Shown piece by piece: positions 1-10,379 of a stretch of 54,389 nucleotides of DNA (positions are counted from its first letter, which is position 1; each line of letters starts with the position of its first letter). The stretch spans positions 1-54,389 of the forward strand of contig WGLV01000020.1 of the NCBI GenBank assembly GCA_016125385.1, in the 5' to 3' direction. This DNA is from a bacterium (GTDB taxonomy: Bacteria; Hinthialibacterota; Hinthialibacteria; Hinthialibacterales; Hinthialibacteraceae). A program made the translations under genes and the position numbers. Under the pieces are notes generated by a model. That model made no database searches and had not been told where the DNA came from. It worked only from the letters and a program-made list of their open reading frames with translations.

Positions 1-582
1 GAACAAGCGCGTCTCGCTTCCATTGGAGGCGGCGATCAGCAGATCGTTTGATTCAGCCTCGCCAATAAACCACCCGCCCGTCATGCCGAGCAGGGTGGTG
101 TAATCGCCCAGCGCGATGGAGTGCTCATCGATGTGGTATTGATAAGGAATTTTGCTGTCAGCGGTTTCATCGTAGCGAATCGAAATCAACTCGCTCTGCG
201 ACGCACAGAGAATCAACGATCCCGCCGCGTCGAACCGTGGGAAGGCATGATAAACGAAATCGCCTTCAAGCAACTGGTGTTTGGGAAACACGGATGATCG
301 CGACGAGTACCCATGACTGTGAGAGGGATTTCCCAGCACGGTCGAGAGTCTTTCATCCAACCCATGGTCCGCGTCAAATCGATCGATCTTGACTATCCAA
401 TCATCGATTCCATCACCGGTAAAATCACAAGAAACAACACTGGAATAGTAACTATACAAATAAGCGTGTACATAGAATGAAACATCGGCTTCGTCTACGA
501 TCGATGCCATTCCATATGGGCTGACGGAAACGAGCCAGATGGAAACAACCAGCATCGGGCTCGTCATGCGGAACCAGGACAT
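1..582 (-). CDS. Secreted FG-GAP-like protein, C-terminus beyond window
   Basis: The minus strand is open from an ATG at 582 to the window edge (194 codons, no stop), so the 3' end is missing. The first 26 or so residues look like a signal peptide (hydrophobic stretch LVVSIWLVSV, small residues after it). Around residues 53-61 the motif DFTGDGIDDW resembles the calcium-binding loop of FG-GAP/VCBS repeats, which often form beta-propellers on secreted proteins. A ribosome binding site (GAAGGTG) lies 6 bases before the start. The start is 23 bases after the stop of the upstream secreted protein at 606, so the two are probably co-transcribed. Function unknown; export is well supported, the propeller fold is inferred from one repeat. 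Confidence 0.72.
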   Translation of the reverse strand, partial: MSWFRMTSPMLVVSIWLVSVSPYGMASIVDEADVSFYVHAYLYSYYSSVVSCDFTGDGIDDWIVKIDRFDADHGLDERLSTVLGNPSHSHGYSSRSSVFPKHQLLEGDFVYHAFPRFDAAGSLILCASQSELISIRYDETADSKIPYQYHIDEHSIALGDYTTLLGMTGGWFIGEAESNDLLIAASNGSETRLF

Positions 583-605
583 GATTCACCTTCTTTCTCG
601 ATTAT

Positions 606-2825
606 TTATGGATTGCTTCGGATGGTCACCTCATAATCTTCATAGTCGCCGTATTCCGTCAGGCATCCCCCACCATCAGTCAACATTTGATACGGATTAC
701 CTGGCGGCCAGAAAGCAAAGCGCAGGTAAACTCGCATTTTTGTTGTTATTTGACCGAAAAAATCCAATTCTGGGACAATAAACTTGTAATTAAAAGTAAA
801 AGATTCATCAGCATGGGTGATTGTGAAAGTTCCTACTTGGTTGCCTGGGCTCGGACAAGGATAAGGATCGTGACTTTCAATTACATAAGGATACATGGAG
901 CCGGATGAACTCTTTAATTGGACTTCTTCATCGGAAGGATGTTCAACATCATTATCGTTAACATTCCCGTCAAAAACACAATCTCCATTCAAATCAATCC
1001 ACATCCTCAAGCATTGTCCAAGACCGTAATAGGCTTCCGCGTCCGCATTTGTAGTCGTCAACTTCCATGTCATCGTCACTTCATCTCCCGAATTCCAGGA
1101 ATCAGGTGAAATATTGAAAGAGACTCCATCGGAATGGTCGGAAAACGAGTCTCCTAAAAATTCATAGTCTTCATTAACCCCCGGAGTCCCATAGTTACAT
1201 CCCGATCCGGCGTCAATTTGCAGATAGGGACGGTCTGATCCATTCGACGCGTCATCGCTGTGATAGACAAAGCCCGTGTTGTACCCCGACCAATCGGGCC
1301 GCAGTAACACTCCGTAATTATTCGACGGATGATCCAGCCAATATTTCACCGCATCGCTTGTTACCCACTCTTCCCATCCACCCGCCGTAGTCGAGAGAGT
1401 CACGGAATCCTCATAGGTGGAAGAACGGTCGCCGGAAGTGCTTTCCGCGCCGGACGTGGTCCAGGCGCTGGTATTGTAAATCGCATGATTCCACGTCACA
1501 CCGCCGGTATAGATACCGCCCCACCCATTACCTTCATTCCAGCTTTTCGTGATTTGATAGGCTTTCGCCGTCAATCCCGTGTAGGTATTGCTTTCGATTT
1601 CTTTCAGTTTTATAAAAAGTTTCGCTCCAGCAATCTGAGACGAATCGATGGAACTAATTCCAGACAGATCGAATTTCGCCGCGATACGCATAAAGACAGG
1701 CGAGTTCGCAGCGAGTTTCATCACGGGGTCCCGGCCATAATTCAAATCTTCATTCCCTGATCCGGAATGGTAAATCACGGCAAGAGATGAACCGCTATAC
1801 TCTCCCACTCCCTCCTGAAAGAGAATCGTCGGATCGATCACGACGTCGCCTTTTCCGGCTTCCATAAGCGTCTCATAGGGGAGACCATAAGCCAGCATGG
1901 TTCGGCCTTTTTCATCCGTGTGCCAATATTTTTCGATCGGAACCAGCCGGTCCGGCGTCGAGTAACGATCCACGAACCCGGGCAGCGCCGCGTCGTCCTC
2001 CGGAAAGACATGCGGTGTTTTTTCACCGCGAGAAAATTGTAAACCTTCGCTGAACGCGAACGACGTTTGATTTACACGCTCGCCTTTCCGTTTCAATTCA
2101 TATTTCCCGTTCAGGTCTTCTATCAAAAACGAATACACGATCACCAGATCGGTATTTTCTGGCGCGAAGTCCAGCAACGCCGGGTTCGGCAACCGGTTTC
2201 TCGCGGCTTGCGATAGGATAATATCTTCCTTCACGTAGTCCTCGCTCAGCGTAACATCCAGCCCGACGCCGTCGAAAATGTTGTTCCAAACCATGCGTCT
2301 ACCTTCAACGGCGTCCGGTTTTTCACCCGTCCGTTTCCATCCGAGTGAAATCATTTCACCCGTTACCCTATCGCGATAAGCGATATCCGTCACGGAAGAG
2401 TTCATCCACATGCCGTAATGAAAGACGGCGAATGAAGCGTCGTCCTTGGCGAGGAAGTGATACACGGCAGATTTCATACTCCAGGGATAATCCCCCACAG
2501 GCTGATTACTGATTTGAATCCGGCTCTCCGTCAGACGCCCATCATCGCCGAAATAATACTTGGGGTACGAATACAGGTTGTAGTGCGTCTCATCAATTCG
2601 CTCCACGTAATGACCGATCGGCCCAATTGCGTTTCTGTCAATAACGGGTGGGTGTTCGATATCGAGATCGAGCATCTGTTCCTGTTTCTTTTGTTCACTG
2701 AGAGCGCGGCGCAACTCAAGCCGGTCGATCCGGGGTGAATCCGCATGCGAAGAAAGGCAGATGGAACTTGCGGATAAACCAAAACAAACAAAAATAACAT
2801 ATTTAATAAAATTTCTATACGACAT
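606..2825 (-). CDS. Large secreted protein with DNRLRE-like and GEVED-like domains
   Basis: This 739-residue protein begins with a signal peptide (about residues 1-29, ending SHA). Residues near 345-540 resemble the DNRLRE/CBM96 type beta-sandwich found in secreted and cell-wall proteins: tandem beta strands, a WNEG..W segment, and a closing PYLQID strand. Residues about 540-735 resemble a GEVED domain, with the WIDLNGD strand and the terminal GDYEDYEVTI. The role is probably extracellular adhesion or carbohydrate binding, but no catalytic site is recognised. I prefer the ATG at 2825, preceded by AGAGG at 8 bases, over an in-frame ATG at 2843 that lacks a ribosome binding site and would fall only a few bases after the predicted transcription start. 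It is followed 23 bases later by another secreted protein. Confidence 0.8.
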   Translation of the reverse strand: MSYRNFIKYVIFVCFGLSASSICLSSHADSPRIDRLELRRALSEQKKQEQMLDLDIEHPPVIDRNAIGPIGHYVERIDETHYNLYSYPKYYFGDDGRLTESRIQISNQPVGDYPWSMKSAVYHFLAKDDASFAVFHYGMWMNSSVTDIAYRDRVTGEMISLGWKRTGEKPDAVEGRRMVWNNIFDGVGLDVTLSEDYVKEDIILSQAARNRLPNPALLDFAPENTDLVIVYSFLIEDLNGKYELKRKGERVNQTSFAFSEGLQFSRGEKTPHVFPEDDAALPGFVDRYSTPDRLVPIEKYWHTDEKGRTMLAYGLPYETLMEAGKGDVVIDPTILFQEGVGEYSGSSLAVIYHSGSGNEDLNYGRDPVMKLAANSPVFMRIAAKFDLSGISSIDSSQIAGAKLFIKLKEIESNTYTGLTAKAYQITKSWNEGNGWGGIYTGGVTWNHAIYNTSAWTTSGAESTSGDRSSTYEDSVTLSTTAGGWEEWVTSDAVKYWLDHPSNNYGVLLRPDWSGYNTGFVYHSDDASNGSDRPYLQIDAGSGCNYGTPGVNEDYEFLGDSFSDHSDGVSFNISPDSWNSGDEVTMTWKLTTTNADAEAYYGLGQCLRMWIDLNGDCVFDGNVNDNDVEHPSDEEVQLKSSSGSMYPYVIESHDPYPCPSPGNQVGTFTITHADESFTFNYKFIVPELDFFGQITTKMRVYLRFAFWPPGNPYQMLTDGGGCLTEYGDYEDYEVTIRSNP

Positions 2826-2855
2826 AGTAGCAACCTCTTTCATCAGGATATTTAC

Positions 2856-2884
2856 ACAATAATCAAAAAAAATACAATTGTCAA
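2856..2884 (-). promoter_or_regulatory. Sigma70-like promoter for the secreted-protein operon
   Basis: Read on the minus strand: TTGACA (2884-2879), a 17-base T-rich spacer, then TATTGT (2861-2856). Transcription would start near 2849, giving a leader of about 24 bases before the ATG at 2825. The match to the consensus -35 is perfect and the -10 matches at four of six positions. Confidence 0.6.
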
Positions 2885-2994
2885 CAGGTTTTTGAAAAAA
2901 CTCAAAAGGCTACTCCCACATTGGCGATCTCCATCAGAGCACGGGTATAATCAGAGCAACGTTTACCCGGGAAAAGAGAGCGCCGCCCATCCGC

Positions 2995-4827
2995 ATGATT
3001 ACGCAAGAACAACTCTCGCTGCTGCCCAATCTGCCGGGCGTGTACCTGATGCACGACGCCGCCGGGCGCGTGGTGTACGTCGGCAAGGCGATCGACATTC
3101 AGAAGCGCCTGCGCCAGCACTGCGGGCGCAAGAACGGGCGCTACGCCTCGCCCTTCGTCGAGTTCGTCGAGTCGGTCGAGGCCATCCTTACCGACGGCGA
3201 AGACGAAGCGCTGCTGCTCGAATACAACCTGATCAAGCGCTATCACCCTGAATTCAACATCAAGCTGAAAGACGACAAGCGATACCCCTATATCAAAATC
3301 ACCAGCGAGGCGTTCCCCCGCGCGTACCTGACCCGCACAGTCGACGACGACGGCGCGCGCTACTTCGGCCCCTACCCCCACGTCACCCAGGCGCGGCGCA
3401 CGCTCTCCGCGCTGCACGAGATTTTCCCCATCCGCACCTGCAAGTACGAATCCGATCGCCTGACCAGCGTGCGGCCCTGCCTCGATTACGAGATGGGGAG
3501 GTGCTGCGCTCCGTGCGGCGGCGTGGTGACGCCCGATGAATACGCCCAGCTCTGCAAGGGCGTCGAGGGCTTTTTGCGCGGCAGGCCGGAGGGCGTTATC
3601 GACCAGCTGCAACGCCGCATGATGGAATGCTCGGAAGAGATGTTTTTTGAAAAAGCGGCGTTTTACCGCGACATCCTCACCGCCGCCGAACAATTCGCCC
3701 AACAGCAGAAGATGTTGCGCAACACCGTCGAAAACCAGGATTTCATCGGTCTGGGGCGCGTGCATGAAGCGGCCTGCGTGGCGGTGATAAGGCGGCGCAA
3801 CGGCCGCGTGGTGGGGACCTCAAGCCACTTTCTTGAAGGCGCCACCCACGCCGAAACGCCCGAGGCGCTGTACGCCTTTCTGATGCAGTTTTACGCGCGC
3901 AACACCGACGTGCCGAAAGAGATTTACCTGCCGGCGGCGATCGGCGCGAAACGCGGCGAAAGCCTCGAACGCGCCCTGACCCAACTGGCGGACCGGCCGG
4001 TCACGATCAAGACGCCGCAACGCGGCATGAAACACGCCATGCTGCAACTGGCTGAAAAAAACAGCCTGCATTACGCCGAGCGCGAGTTCCGCAAGCTGCA
4101 CGGCGTCAAGCACGGCGTGGCGCCGAACGTGATCGCGCTGCAGGAATCGTTGCGGCTGGAGGTGTTGCCGCTGCGCATCGAGGGGTACGACATCGCCAAC
4201 ACGCAGGGCGGCGAGGCGGTGGGCGCGATGGTGGTGTTTCAAGACGGCCGGCCGCGCAAATCGGCCTATCGGCGCTTTCGCATCAAGGGCGTCGAACAGA
4301 TCAACGATTACGCCATGATGCAGGAGATGCTCAGGCGGCGCTTTCTGCACGGCGCGGACGGCGGCGAGGAAGCCAAACGATTCGCCGAGCCGCCCGACCT
4401 GCTGATGATCGACGGCGGCAAGGGGCACCTGCACGCCGCGATGGAGGCGCTCGACGAACTCGACATCCCGCAGTTCCCCATCTGCAGCCTGGCCAAGCGC
4501 GAGGAACTGATCTTTCTGCCGGGGCTGCCCGAACCGATCCGGCTCGACCGGCGCAACGAGGGCCTGCGCCTGCTGCAACAGGTTCGCGACGAGGCGCACC
4601 GCTTTGGCAACACCTATCACGCCAAGCTGCGCGGCAAGCGGATTCAGCATTCATCGCTGCGCACGGTGGCGGGGGTGGGTCCGGCGCGCGAGCGGGACCT
4701 GATGAGGCGGTTCGGCTCGCTGGAGGGCATCGCGGCGGCCACGCTGGAAGAGATCGCCGAGGTTCCGGGCGTGACGCACGACCTCGCCGCACGGCTCAAG
4801 GCTCACTGCGCGAAGGGTGTGGAGTGA
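2995..4827 (+). CDS. uvrC: Excinuclease ABC subunit C
   Basis: UvrC makes the two incisions flanking a DNA lesion after UvrA-UvrB damage recognition in nucleotide excision repair. The 610-residue length is typical. The N-terminal GIY-YIG nuclease is visible: GVY at residues 15-17, YVG at 28-30 and the catalytic arginine near residue 40. A UVR motif that contacts UvrB lies near residues 203-238 (LQRRMMECSEEMFFEKAA). The central UvrC RNase H-like endonuclease domain follows, with the DLLMIDGGKGHL segment. Tandem helix-hairpin-helix motifs end the protein (TVAGVGPARERDLM and EVPGVTHDLAARL). The gene is divergent from the secreted-protein operon and stands about 150 bases before comM. No truncation or missing key residue is seen. 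Confidence 0.97.
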   Translation: MITQEQLSLLPNLPGVYLMHDAAGRVVYVGKAIDIQKRLRQHCGRKNGRYASPFVEFVESVEAILTDGEDEALLLEYNLIKRYHPEFNIKLKDDKRYPYIKITSEAFPRAYLTRTVDDDGARYFGPYPHVTQARRTLSALHEIFPIRTCKYESDRLTSVRPCLDYEMGRCCAPCGGVVTPDEYAQLCKGVEGFLRGRPEGVIDQLQRRMMECSEEMFFEKAAFYRDILTAAEQFAQQQKMLRNTVENQDFIGLGRVHEAACVAVIRRRNGRVVGTSSHFLEGATHAETPEALYAFLMQFYARNTDVPKEIYLPAAIGAKRGESLERALTQLADRPVTIKTPQRGMKHAMLQLAEKNSLHYAEREFRKLHGVKHGVAPNVIALQESLRLEVLPLRIEGYDIANTQGGEAVGAMVVFQDGRPRKSAYRRFRIKGVEQINDYAMMQEMLRRRFLHGADGGEEAKRFAEPPDLLMIDGGKGHLHAAMEALDELDIPQFPICSLAKREELIFLPGLPEPIRLDRRNEGLRLLQQVRDEAHRFGNTYHAKLRGKRIQHSSLRTVAGVGPARERDLMRRFGSLEGIAAATLEEIAEVPGVTHDLAARLKAHCAKGVE

Positions 4828-4979
4828 ATTTTATTCATACCGCGTCCAAATCGCGGGCGCTGGATTTTCGATCCCAATCCTATTCAAATTGACAGCGCGG
4901 GTTGATCGGAGCAGCAGGTTTCGCGCATGATGTAGCATCGCTTTACGCCTGAACAAACGCCCCGCGCGAGAGGAACGCC

Positions 4980-6515
<1,536 letters not shown>

Positions 6516-6558
6516 GACCCGCTGTGAATTCGGAAACTCGCAACGCCCGGCGAATCAA

Positions 6559-6891
6559 CTAAGGTTTGGGGGGCAGGTTTTCAACGAAGCGGGTGGAGAG
6601 ATCGACGTATTCCTCTAGCGAATCATCGTCTTCGAGGCCATCCAGCGAAATCATCAGCCAGCCCTTCATCGGCTTGCCGGTAACGTCCATCGGTTTGACG
6701 CAATCCCGCCCGAGCAGCGGAGCGGCCGCGGACTCGCCCACCCGGGCGATCAGCCAGTCCTTATACACGCCCACGCACATATTACCTGTCAGCAGCCAGC
6801 CGATTCCTCCGAACATTTTTTTGCACTCGAATCCATCTCGATCGAGCAGCAGGTCTTCCAGACGAGCGGCGAGCCCTGCGTCATACGGCAT
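6559..6891 (-). CDS. TfoX N-terminal domain protein
   Basis: The 110-residue protein matches the TfoX N-terminal domain: a helical start (PYDAGLAARLEDLLL), then KKMFGGIGWLLTGNMCVGVYKDWLIARVG and the PMKGWLMISLDGL strand-turn. TfoX/Sxy regulates competence genes in gammaproteobacteria, but stand-alone N-domain proteins like this one are widespread and mostly uncharacterised. The start at 6891 follows GGGAGA at 7 bases; the reading frame extends further upstream but without family similarity. It is convergent with comM, ending about 40 bases from the comM stop, and lies downstream of a VOC protein on the same strand with a hairpin between them. Confidence 0.82.
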   Translation of the reverse strand: MPYDAGLAARLEDLLLDRDGFECKKMFGGIGWLLTGNMCVGVYKDWLIARVGESAAAPLLGRDCVKPMDVTGKPMKGWLMISLDGLEDDDSLEEYVDLSTRFVENLPPKP

Positions 6892-6919
6892 AAGGCATTC
6901 TCCCAGACACAAGATCAGT

Positions 6920-6947
6920 ACGCCCCATCCGAATGAGGATGGGGCGT
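6920..6947 (-). terminator. Perfect 11-bp hairpin between the VOC and TfoX-like genes
   Basis: The arms 6920-6930 and 6937-6947 pair perfectly (ACGCCCCATCC against GGATGGGGCGT) around a six-base loop. There is no following T-run on the minus strand, so it may be a weak or Rho-assisted terminator or an mRNA-stabilising structure downstream of the VOC gene. Confidence 0.5.
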
Positions 6948-6983
6948 CATCGATCTTACACCGGATTTTGCGGCGCGAGTCGC

Positions 6984-7415
6984 TTATTTGGCCTCCGGTC
7001 CCGGTACGCTGACCATCCAGTCGACGCCGAAGCGGTCGGTCAGCATTCCGAAACACGGCGACCAGAACGTTTTCGTCAGCGGCATCTTTACCGCGCCTCC
7101 ATCAGAAAGCGCGTCGAACACGCGATGCGCGCCGGATTCATCCGGGACGGAAATCGAAAGCGAGAATCCGCTGGACTTCGACTCCTCTTCGCACCCGTCG
7201 GACGCCATGAGGGTGGTTTCGCCGATATGAAAGGTGGCGTGCATGATCTTGTTATCGAATCCCGGCGGGAGCGTTCCGGGCGGCGGCGGTTCGGGGCTGT
7301 CCTTGAAGGTCATGGAAAAATCAACCACCGCGCCGGCCGCGTTTTTATAAAACTCCAGCGCTTCTTCACAGCGCCCGTTGAAAAAAAGATACGTCTGAAC
7401 CTGGATGTTCGTCAT
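6984..7415 (-). CDS. VOC family protein, PhnB/YjdN-like
   Basis: This 143-residue protein has the paired beta-alpha-beta-beta-beta modules of the vicinal oxygen chelate superfamily, in the PhnB/YjdN style: TYLFFNGRCEEALEFYK at the start, KIMHATFHIGETTLMASD in the middle, and TKTFWSPCFGMLTDRFGVDW near the end. PhnB-like proteins are common accessory genes with no firm reaction assigned. The usual metal ligands of true glyoxalases are not clearly all present. It is divergent from the prepilin gene by about 270 bases and upstream of the TfoX-like gene on the same strand. Confidence 0.88.
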   Translation of the reverse strand: MTNIQVQTYLFFNGRCEEALEFYKNAAGAVVDFSMTFKDSPEPPPPGTLPPGFDNKIMHATFHIGETTLMASDGCEEESKSSGFSLSISVPDESGAHRVFDALSDGGAVKMPLTKTFWSPCFGMLTDRFGVDWMVSVPGPEAK

Positions 7416-7683
7416 CCGTAGACTCCTGTTTCAGTAAAATTGGCTTGTGTTAACTGGATGGTTTGGGACATACCCATGCGTCCGGGCATTCCTCACGGCG
7501 TCATTTTTATTCAGCATCTTTTATTCCCTGGGCTGCATTCCGGTCAAGGGGGAATAATGGCGGGCGGAGATTCCAGCGGCGGCATTCAGATTTATTAGCA
7601 GAGGCAAGAAAACAGGTCTACTATATTGCCGACATCATCGGCTTCTCTCCCCCGCGAACGCCAAGCGCAAGGAGTCTGATTCC

Positions 7684-8313
7684 ATGTTGAACCGATTCGC
7701 CACGCCAGCGGGACGCGCCCTCCGCGGCTTTACTCTGATCGAGCTATTGATCGTCGTCGCCATCATTGGAATACTCGCCGCCATCGCCGTACCGAACTTT
7801 CTCAACGCGCAGATCCGGGCCAAGGTGGCGCGTTGTCACAGCGATATGCAGGCGCTGGGCACGGGCTTTGAGATGTATAACCTCGATAACAATTCGTTTC
7901 CCTATTTCGGAGGAGATCAGTGGTATTCCGCGTTCATCTACCCTGCGCTGACCACGCCGATTTCGTACCTGGCGTCGATCCCCAAAGATGGATTCGTCGA
8001 TCATACCCCCAAGGAAAACATCCATCGCTATGCGGGAGGGCATCTGGATTTTTATCCGGGATGGAACATTAAAGAGGTAGTGAAATCGGGTTCGGCGTGG
8101 GGCGGACGGCCCGTCCAGAACGCGGTCAGGCAGGGCAGCGTCATGCTGACGGTGAGCCGGGGGCCCGACGGGCTGGAGGACATCGGCGGCTCGCCCGCGA
8201 CCGGCGTATTGGCGTATCACTCGTCGAACGGGCTGATATCGGGCGGCGACATCTACCGGCTGACGCCGGGCGGGGTTCTGGTCTCGGCGGATCAGTACGG
8301 CGGGCGGAATTAA
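7684..8313 (+). CDS. Type IV pilin/pseudopilin-like protein
   Basis: The 209-residue protein carries a textbook class III signal: a short basic leader, then G15|FTLIE with the conserved glutamate at mature position 5, and a hydrophobic helix of about 20 residues. Prepilin peptidase would cut after G15 and N-methylate the phenylalanine. After the helix comes PNFLNAQIRAKVARC and a globular domain ending in a glycine-rich tail. This architecture is multiplied in Sumerlaeota, Hydrogenedentota and planctomycete-like genomes, where most copies have no assigned role. AAGGAG lies about 9 bases before the ATG. It precedes a Tat-exported oxidoreductase by 79 bases and may be co-transcribed with it. The gene for the platform protein PilC/GspF is at 36.4 kb. 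Confidence 0.88.
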   Translation: MLNRFATPAGRALRGFTLIELLIVVAIIGILAAIAVPNFLNAQIRAKVARCHSDMQALGTGFEMYNLDNNSFPYFGGDQWYSAFIYPALTTPISYLASIPKDGFVDHTPKENIHRYAGGHLDFYPGWNIKEVVKSGSAWGGRPVQNAVRQGSVMLTVSRGPDGLEDIGGSPATGVLAYHSSNGLISGGDIYRLTPGGVLVSADQYGGRN

Positions 8314-8392
8314 ACATTCAGCGCGCGAGTCTTTGTTTTCCGGCGTACTTTTGCGATGATCGAGCATCAATCCAATGCAGGGAGAGTGCGAT

Positions 8393-9697
8393 ATGCCTTC
8401 GAACCGACGCCATTTTCTGAAAACGGCCGCCGCCGGAGCGGGCGTCCTCATTCACCGCAAAGCGTTTTCAGCCAACGATACGATACGCGTGGGCGTGACG
8501 GGGCTGCACGGCCGCGGACAGGATCACGTGCGCGGCTTCGCCAAACAGGCGAACGTCGAGGTCGCCGCGCTGTGCGACATCGATGAAAACGTGTTGCGCG
8601 AAAAGCGCCAGAGCCTCGATAAGGAAGTACGCGCCGACGCCGGCCTGTTCACCGATTTCCGCGACATGCTGGAAAAAGGAGACATCGACGCGGTGTCGAT
8701 CGCCACGCCCAACCACTGGCACGCCCTGCAAGCCATCCAGGCCTGTCAGGCGGGCAAGGACGTGTACGTGGAAAAGCCCTGCTGCCACAACCTGTTTGAA
8801 GGCCAGCAACTGCTGAAAGCGGCGCGCAAGTATAACCGTATCGTCCAACACGGAACGCAAAGCCGCAGCTGCCCCGCGTTTCAGGAGGCGATTCAACTGA
8901 TACACGATGGTTACCTGGGCGAGGTCTATTACGCCAAGGGGCTTTGTTATAAATGGCGGGACACCATCGGCCATACGCCCAATCAGGCGAATCCACCGGA
9001 GGGCGTGCATTACGACCAGTGGATGGGCCCGGCGCCGAAAAAACCGTTCAGCCAGAACCGGTTTCATTATCAATGGCACTGGCAATGGGATTACGGCAAC
9101 GGCGACATCGGCAATCAGGGCGTCCACGAAATGGACGTCACACGCTGGGGGCTTGGCGTCGAACTGCCCTCGCAGGCGTATGGCATGGGCGGGCATTTCA
9201 TGTTCGACGACGACCAGCAGACGCCCAATACCATGACCGCCGCGTTTAAATACCCCAACGTAAACCGGATGCACCAGTTTGAAGTGCGGCACTGGATGAC
9301 CAACGACGAACTCGACATCGGCGCGAAAGGCAACGTCATCGGCTGCCTGTTTTTCGGCTCGGAAGGGTACATCAAGACGTGGAATTACGGTGAATTTCAG
9401 GCCTACATGGGGCGGGAACGGCGTCCGGGAAAAAGCGCGAAGAGCGATACGCACCACTTCGAGAATTTCATCAAGGCGGTACGCAGCCAGAATCGCAACG
9501 ACCTCAACGCGGAGATCGTCGAAGGCGTGCGCTCATGCACGCTCATCCACCTGGCGAACGCGTCATATCACGTGGGACGCATGCTGCACTTCGATCCCGA
9601 AACCCAGCGCGTCACCAACGATGACGAAGCCAACGCGTTTCTTTTCGAACGAAAACGGGGCTATCGCCAACCCTACGACGTGCCGGAGGAAATCTAG
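8393..9697 (+). CDS. Tat-exported Gfo/Idh/MocA family oxidoreductase
   Basis: The 434-residue protein starts with a twin-arginine signal (NRRHFLKTAAAG), so it should be exported folded, probably with bound NAD(P). The N-terminal Rossmann fold shows VGVTGLHGRG near residue 29 and the CDID acidic residue that binds the adenosine ribose. The family motif EKP followed by CCHN lies near residue 125. The C-terminal half has the substrate-binding sheet with GNQGVHEMDVTRWG. These enzymes oxidise or reduce sugars and cyclitols; the exported planctomycete-type members are many and mostly uncharacterised. The start at 8393 is chosen because GGGAGAG lies 6-7 bases upstream and the Tat motif begins at once; an in-frame ATG at 8375 has no such site. 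Confidence 0.92.
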   Translation: MPSNRRHFLKTAAAGAGVLIHRKAFSANDTIRVGVTGLHGRGQDHVRGFAKQANVEVAALCDIDENVLREKRQSLDKEVRADAGLFTDFRDMLEKGDIDAVSIATPNHWHALQAIQACQAGKDVYVEKPCCHNLFEGQQLLKAARKYNRIVQHGTQSRSCPAFQEAIQLIHDGYLGEVYYAKGLCYKWRDTIGHTPNQANPPEGVHYDQWMGPAPKKPFSQNRFHYQWHWQWDYGNGDIGNQGVHEMDVTRWGLGVELPSQAYGMGGHFMFDDDQQTPNTMTAAFKYPNVNRMHQFEVRHWMTNDELDIGAKGNVIGCLFFGSEGYIKTWNYGEFQAYMGRERRPGKSAKSDTHHFENFIKAVRSQNRNDLNAEIVEGVRSCTLIHLANASYHVGRMLHFDPETQRVTNDDEANAFLFERKRGYRQPYDVPEEI

Positions 9698-9721
9698 CGG
9701 ACAGCGACCGGCAGTGTCGGA

Positions 9722-9804
9722 GGCCACGTTTTTTTGTCTGAATCATGATGGGCAGGATGAAGCGGATATTCAGGATCATTTATCGCAGGGTTTGAATCAC
9801 GAAC
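9722..9804. repeat. 83-bp direct repeat, copy 1
   Basis: This copy and the one at 9922-10004 differ at a single base (T at 9781, C at 9981) and are exactly 200 bases apart. The unit begins GGCCACGTTTTTTTGTC and contains ATCATGATGGGCAGGAT and TTCAGGATCATT, a style of weakly palindromic intergenic repeat common in large bacterial genomes. Confidence 0.9.
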
Positions 9805-9921
9805 GCAAGCCATTGCAAATACGAATCGAGTTCGTGTTATTCGACATCCGCAGCCGGAGACACCCAGCCTTGAAAGGCTGGGCTATCAGCACCTGTCCCT
9901 GACGGGACCGGCGGCGCCGGT

Positions 9922-10004
9922 GGCCACGTTTTTTTGTCTGAATCATGATGGGCAGGATGAAGCGGATATTCAGGATCATTCATCGCAGGGTTTGAATCAC
10001 GAAC
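9922..10004. repeat. 83-bp direct repeat, copy 2
   Basis: Second copy of the unit at 9722-9804, with one mismatch. The 117 bases between the copies carry two hairpins, so the pair may bound or have duplicated with a small structured element. Confidence 0.9.
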
Positions 10005-10379
10005 ACAGGAAAAATATTAAAAATACAAAATGAGTTCACGGGAATTCATCACCCGCGCCCTTGGGTAAAACTTTTCCCGCTCAGGCGGCGCTCCGCCAAT
10101 GGCCGCATTCGCTTGCAAAAGGTTCACCCGGCAGGCGCTTGACCGACAGGGGGAATCATATGGAAGGTTCGGGATTCAGAAGCGCAGGGTGGGTTTAAAG
10201 CAAAGCGTAGATCACTATGAACGGCCGCCCTGGTGAGCCGCGCTGTGCGCCTGATGCCCATGGAATCAAAACTCGACCTGGGCCGAGCGCGACCGAAGGG
10301 AAGCCTTGGCGAAAACGAGAGCCAACGCGGGGTTGGGCGCGGGACGCGTTTCGTTCAGTGGCGGAGTAAGACGCGGAGG

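Larger units (their letters stand above)
9698..10379. other. Gene-free gap with two direct repeats and small hairpins
   Basis: No credible coding region is seen between the oxidoreductase and hemL. The gap holds two near-identical 83-bp repeats (9722-9804 and 9922-10004). Between them are a hairpin at 9863-9882 (CCCAGCC, six-base loop, GGCTGGG) and a second small hairpin at 9893-9906 (GTCCC, TGAC, GGGAC). The stretch 9700-9720 includes a partial CCGGCAGTG segment like the repeats at 37.9 and 49.3 kb. The part from 10020 to 10379 shows nothing clear. Confidence 0.6.

Noticed and set aside
8375-8392. Upstream ATG for the Gfo/Idh oxidoreductase
   Set aside because: The ribosome binding site and Tat motif favour the ATG at 8393.
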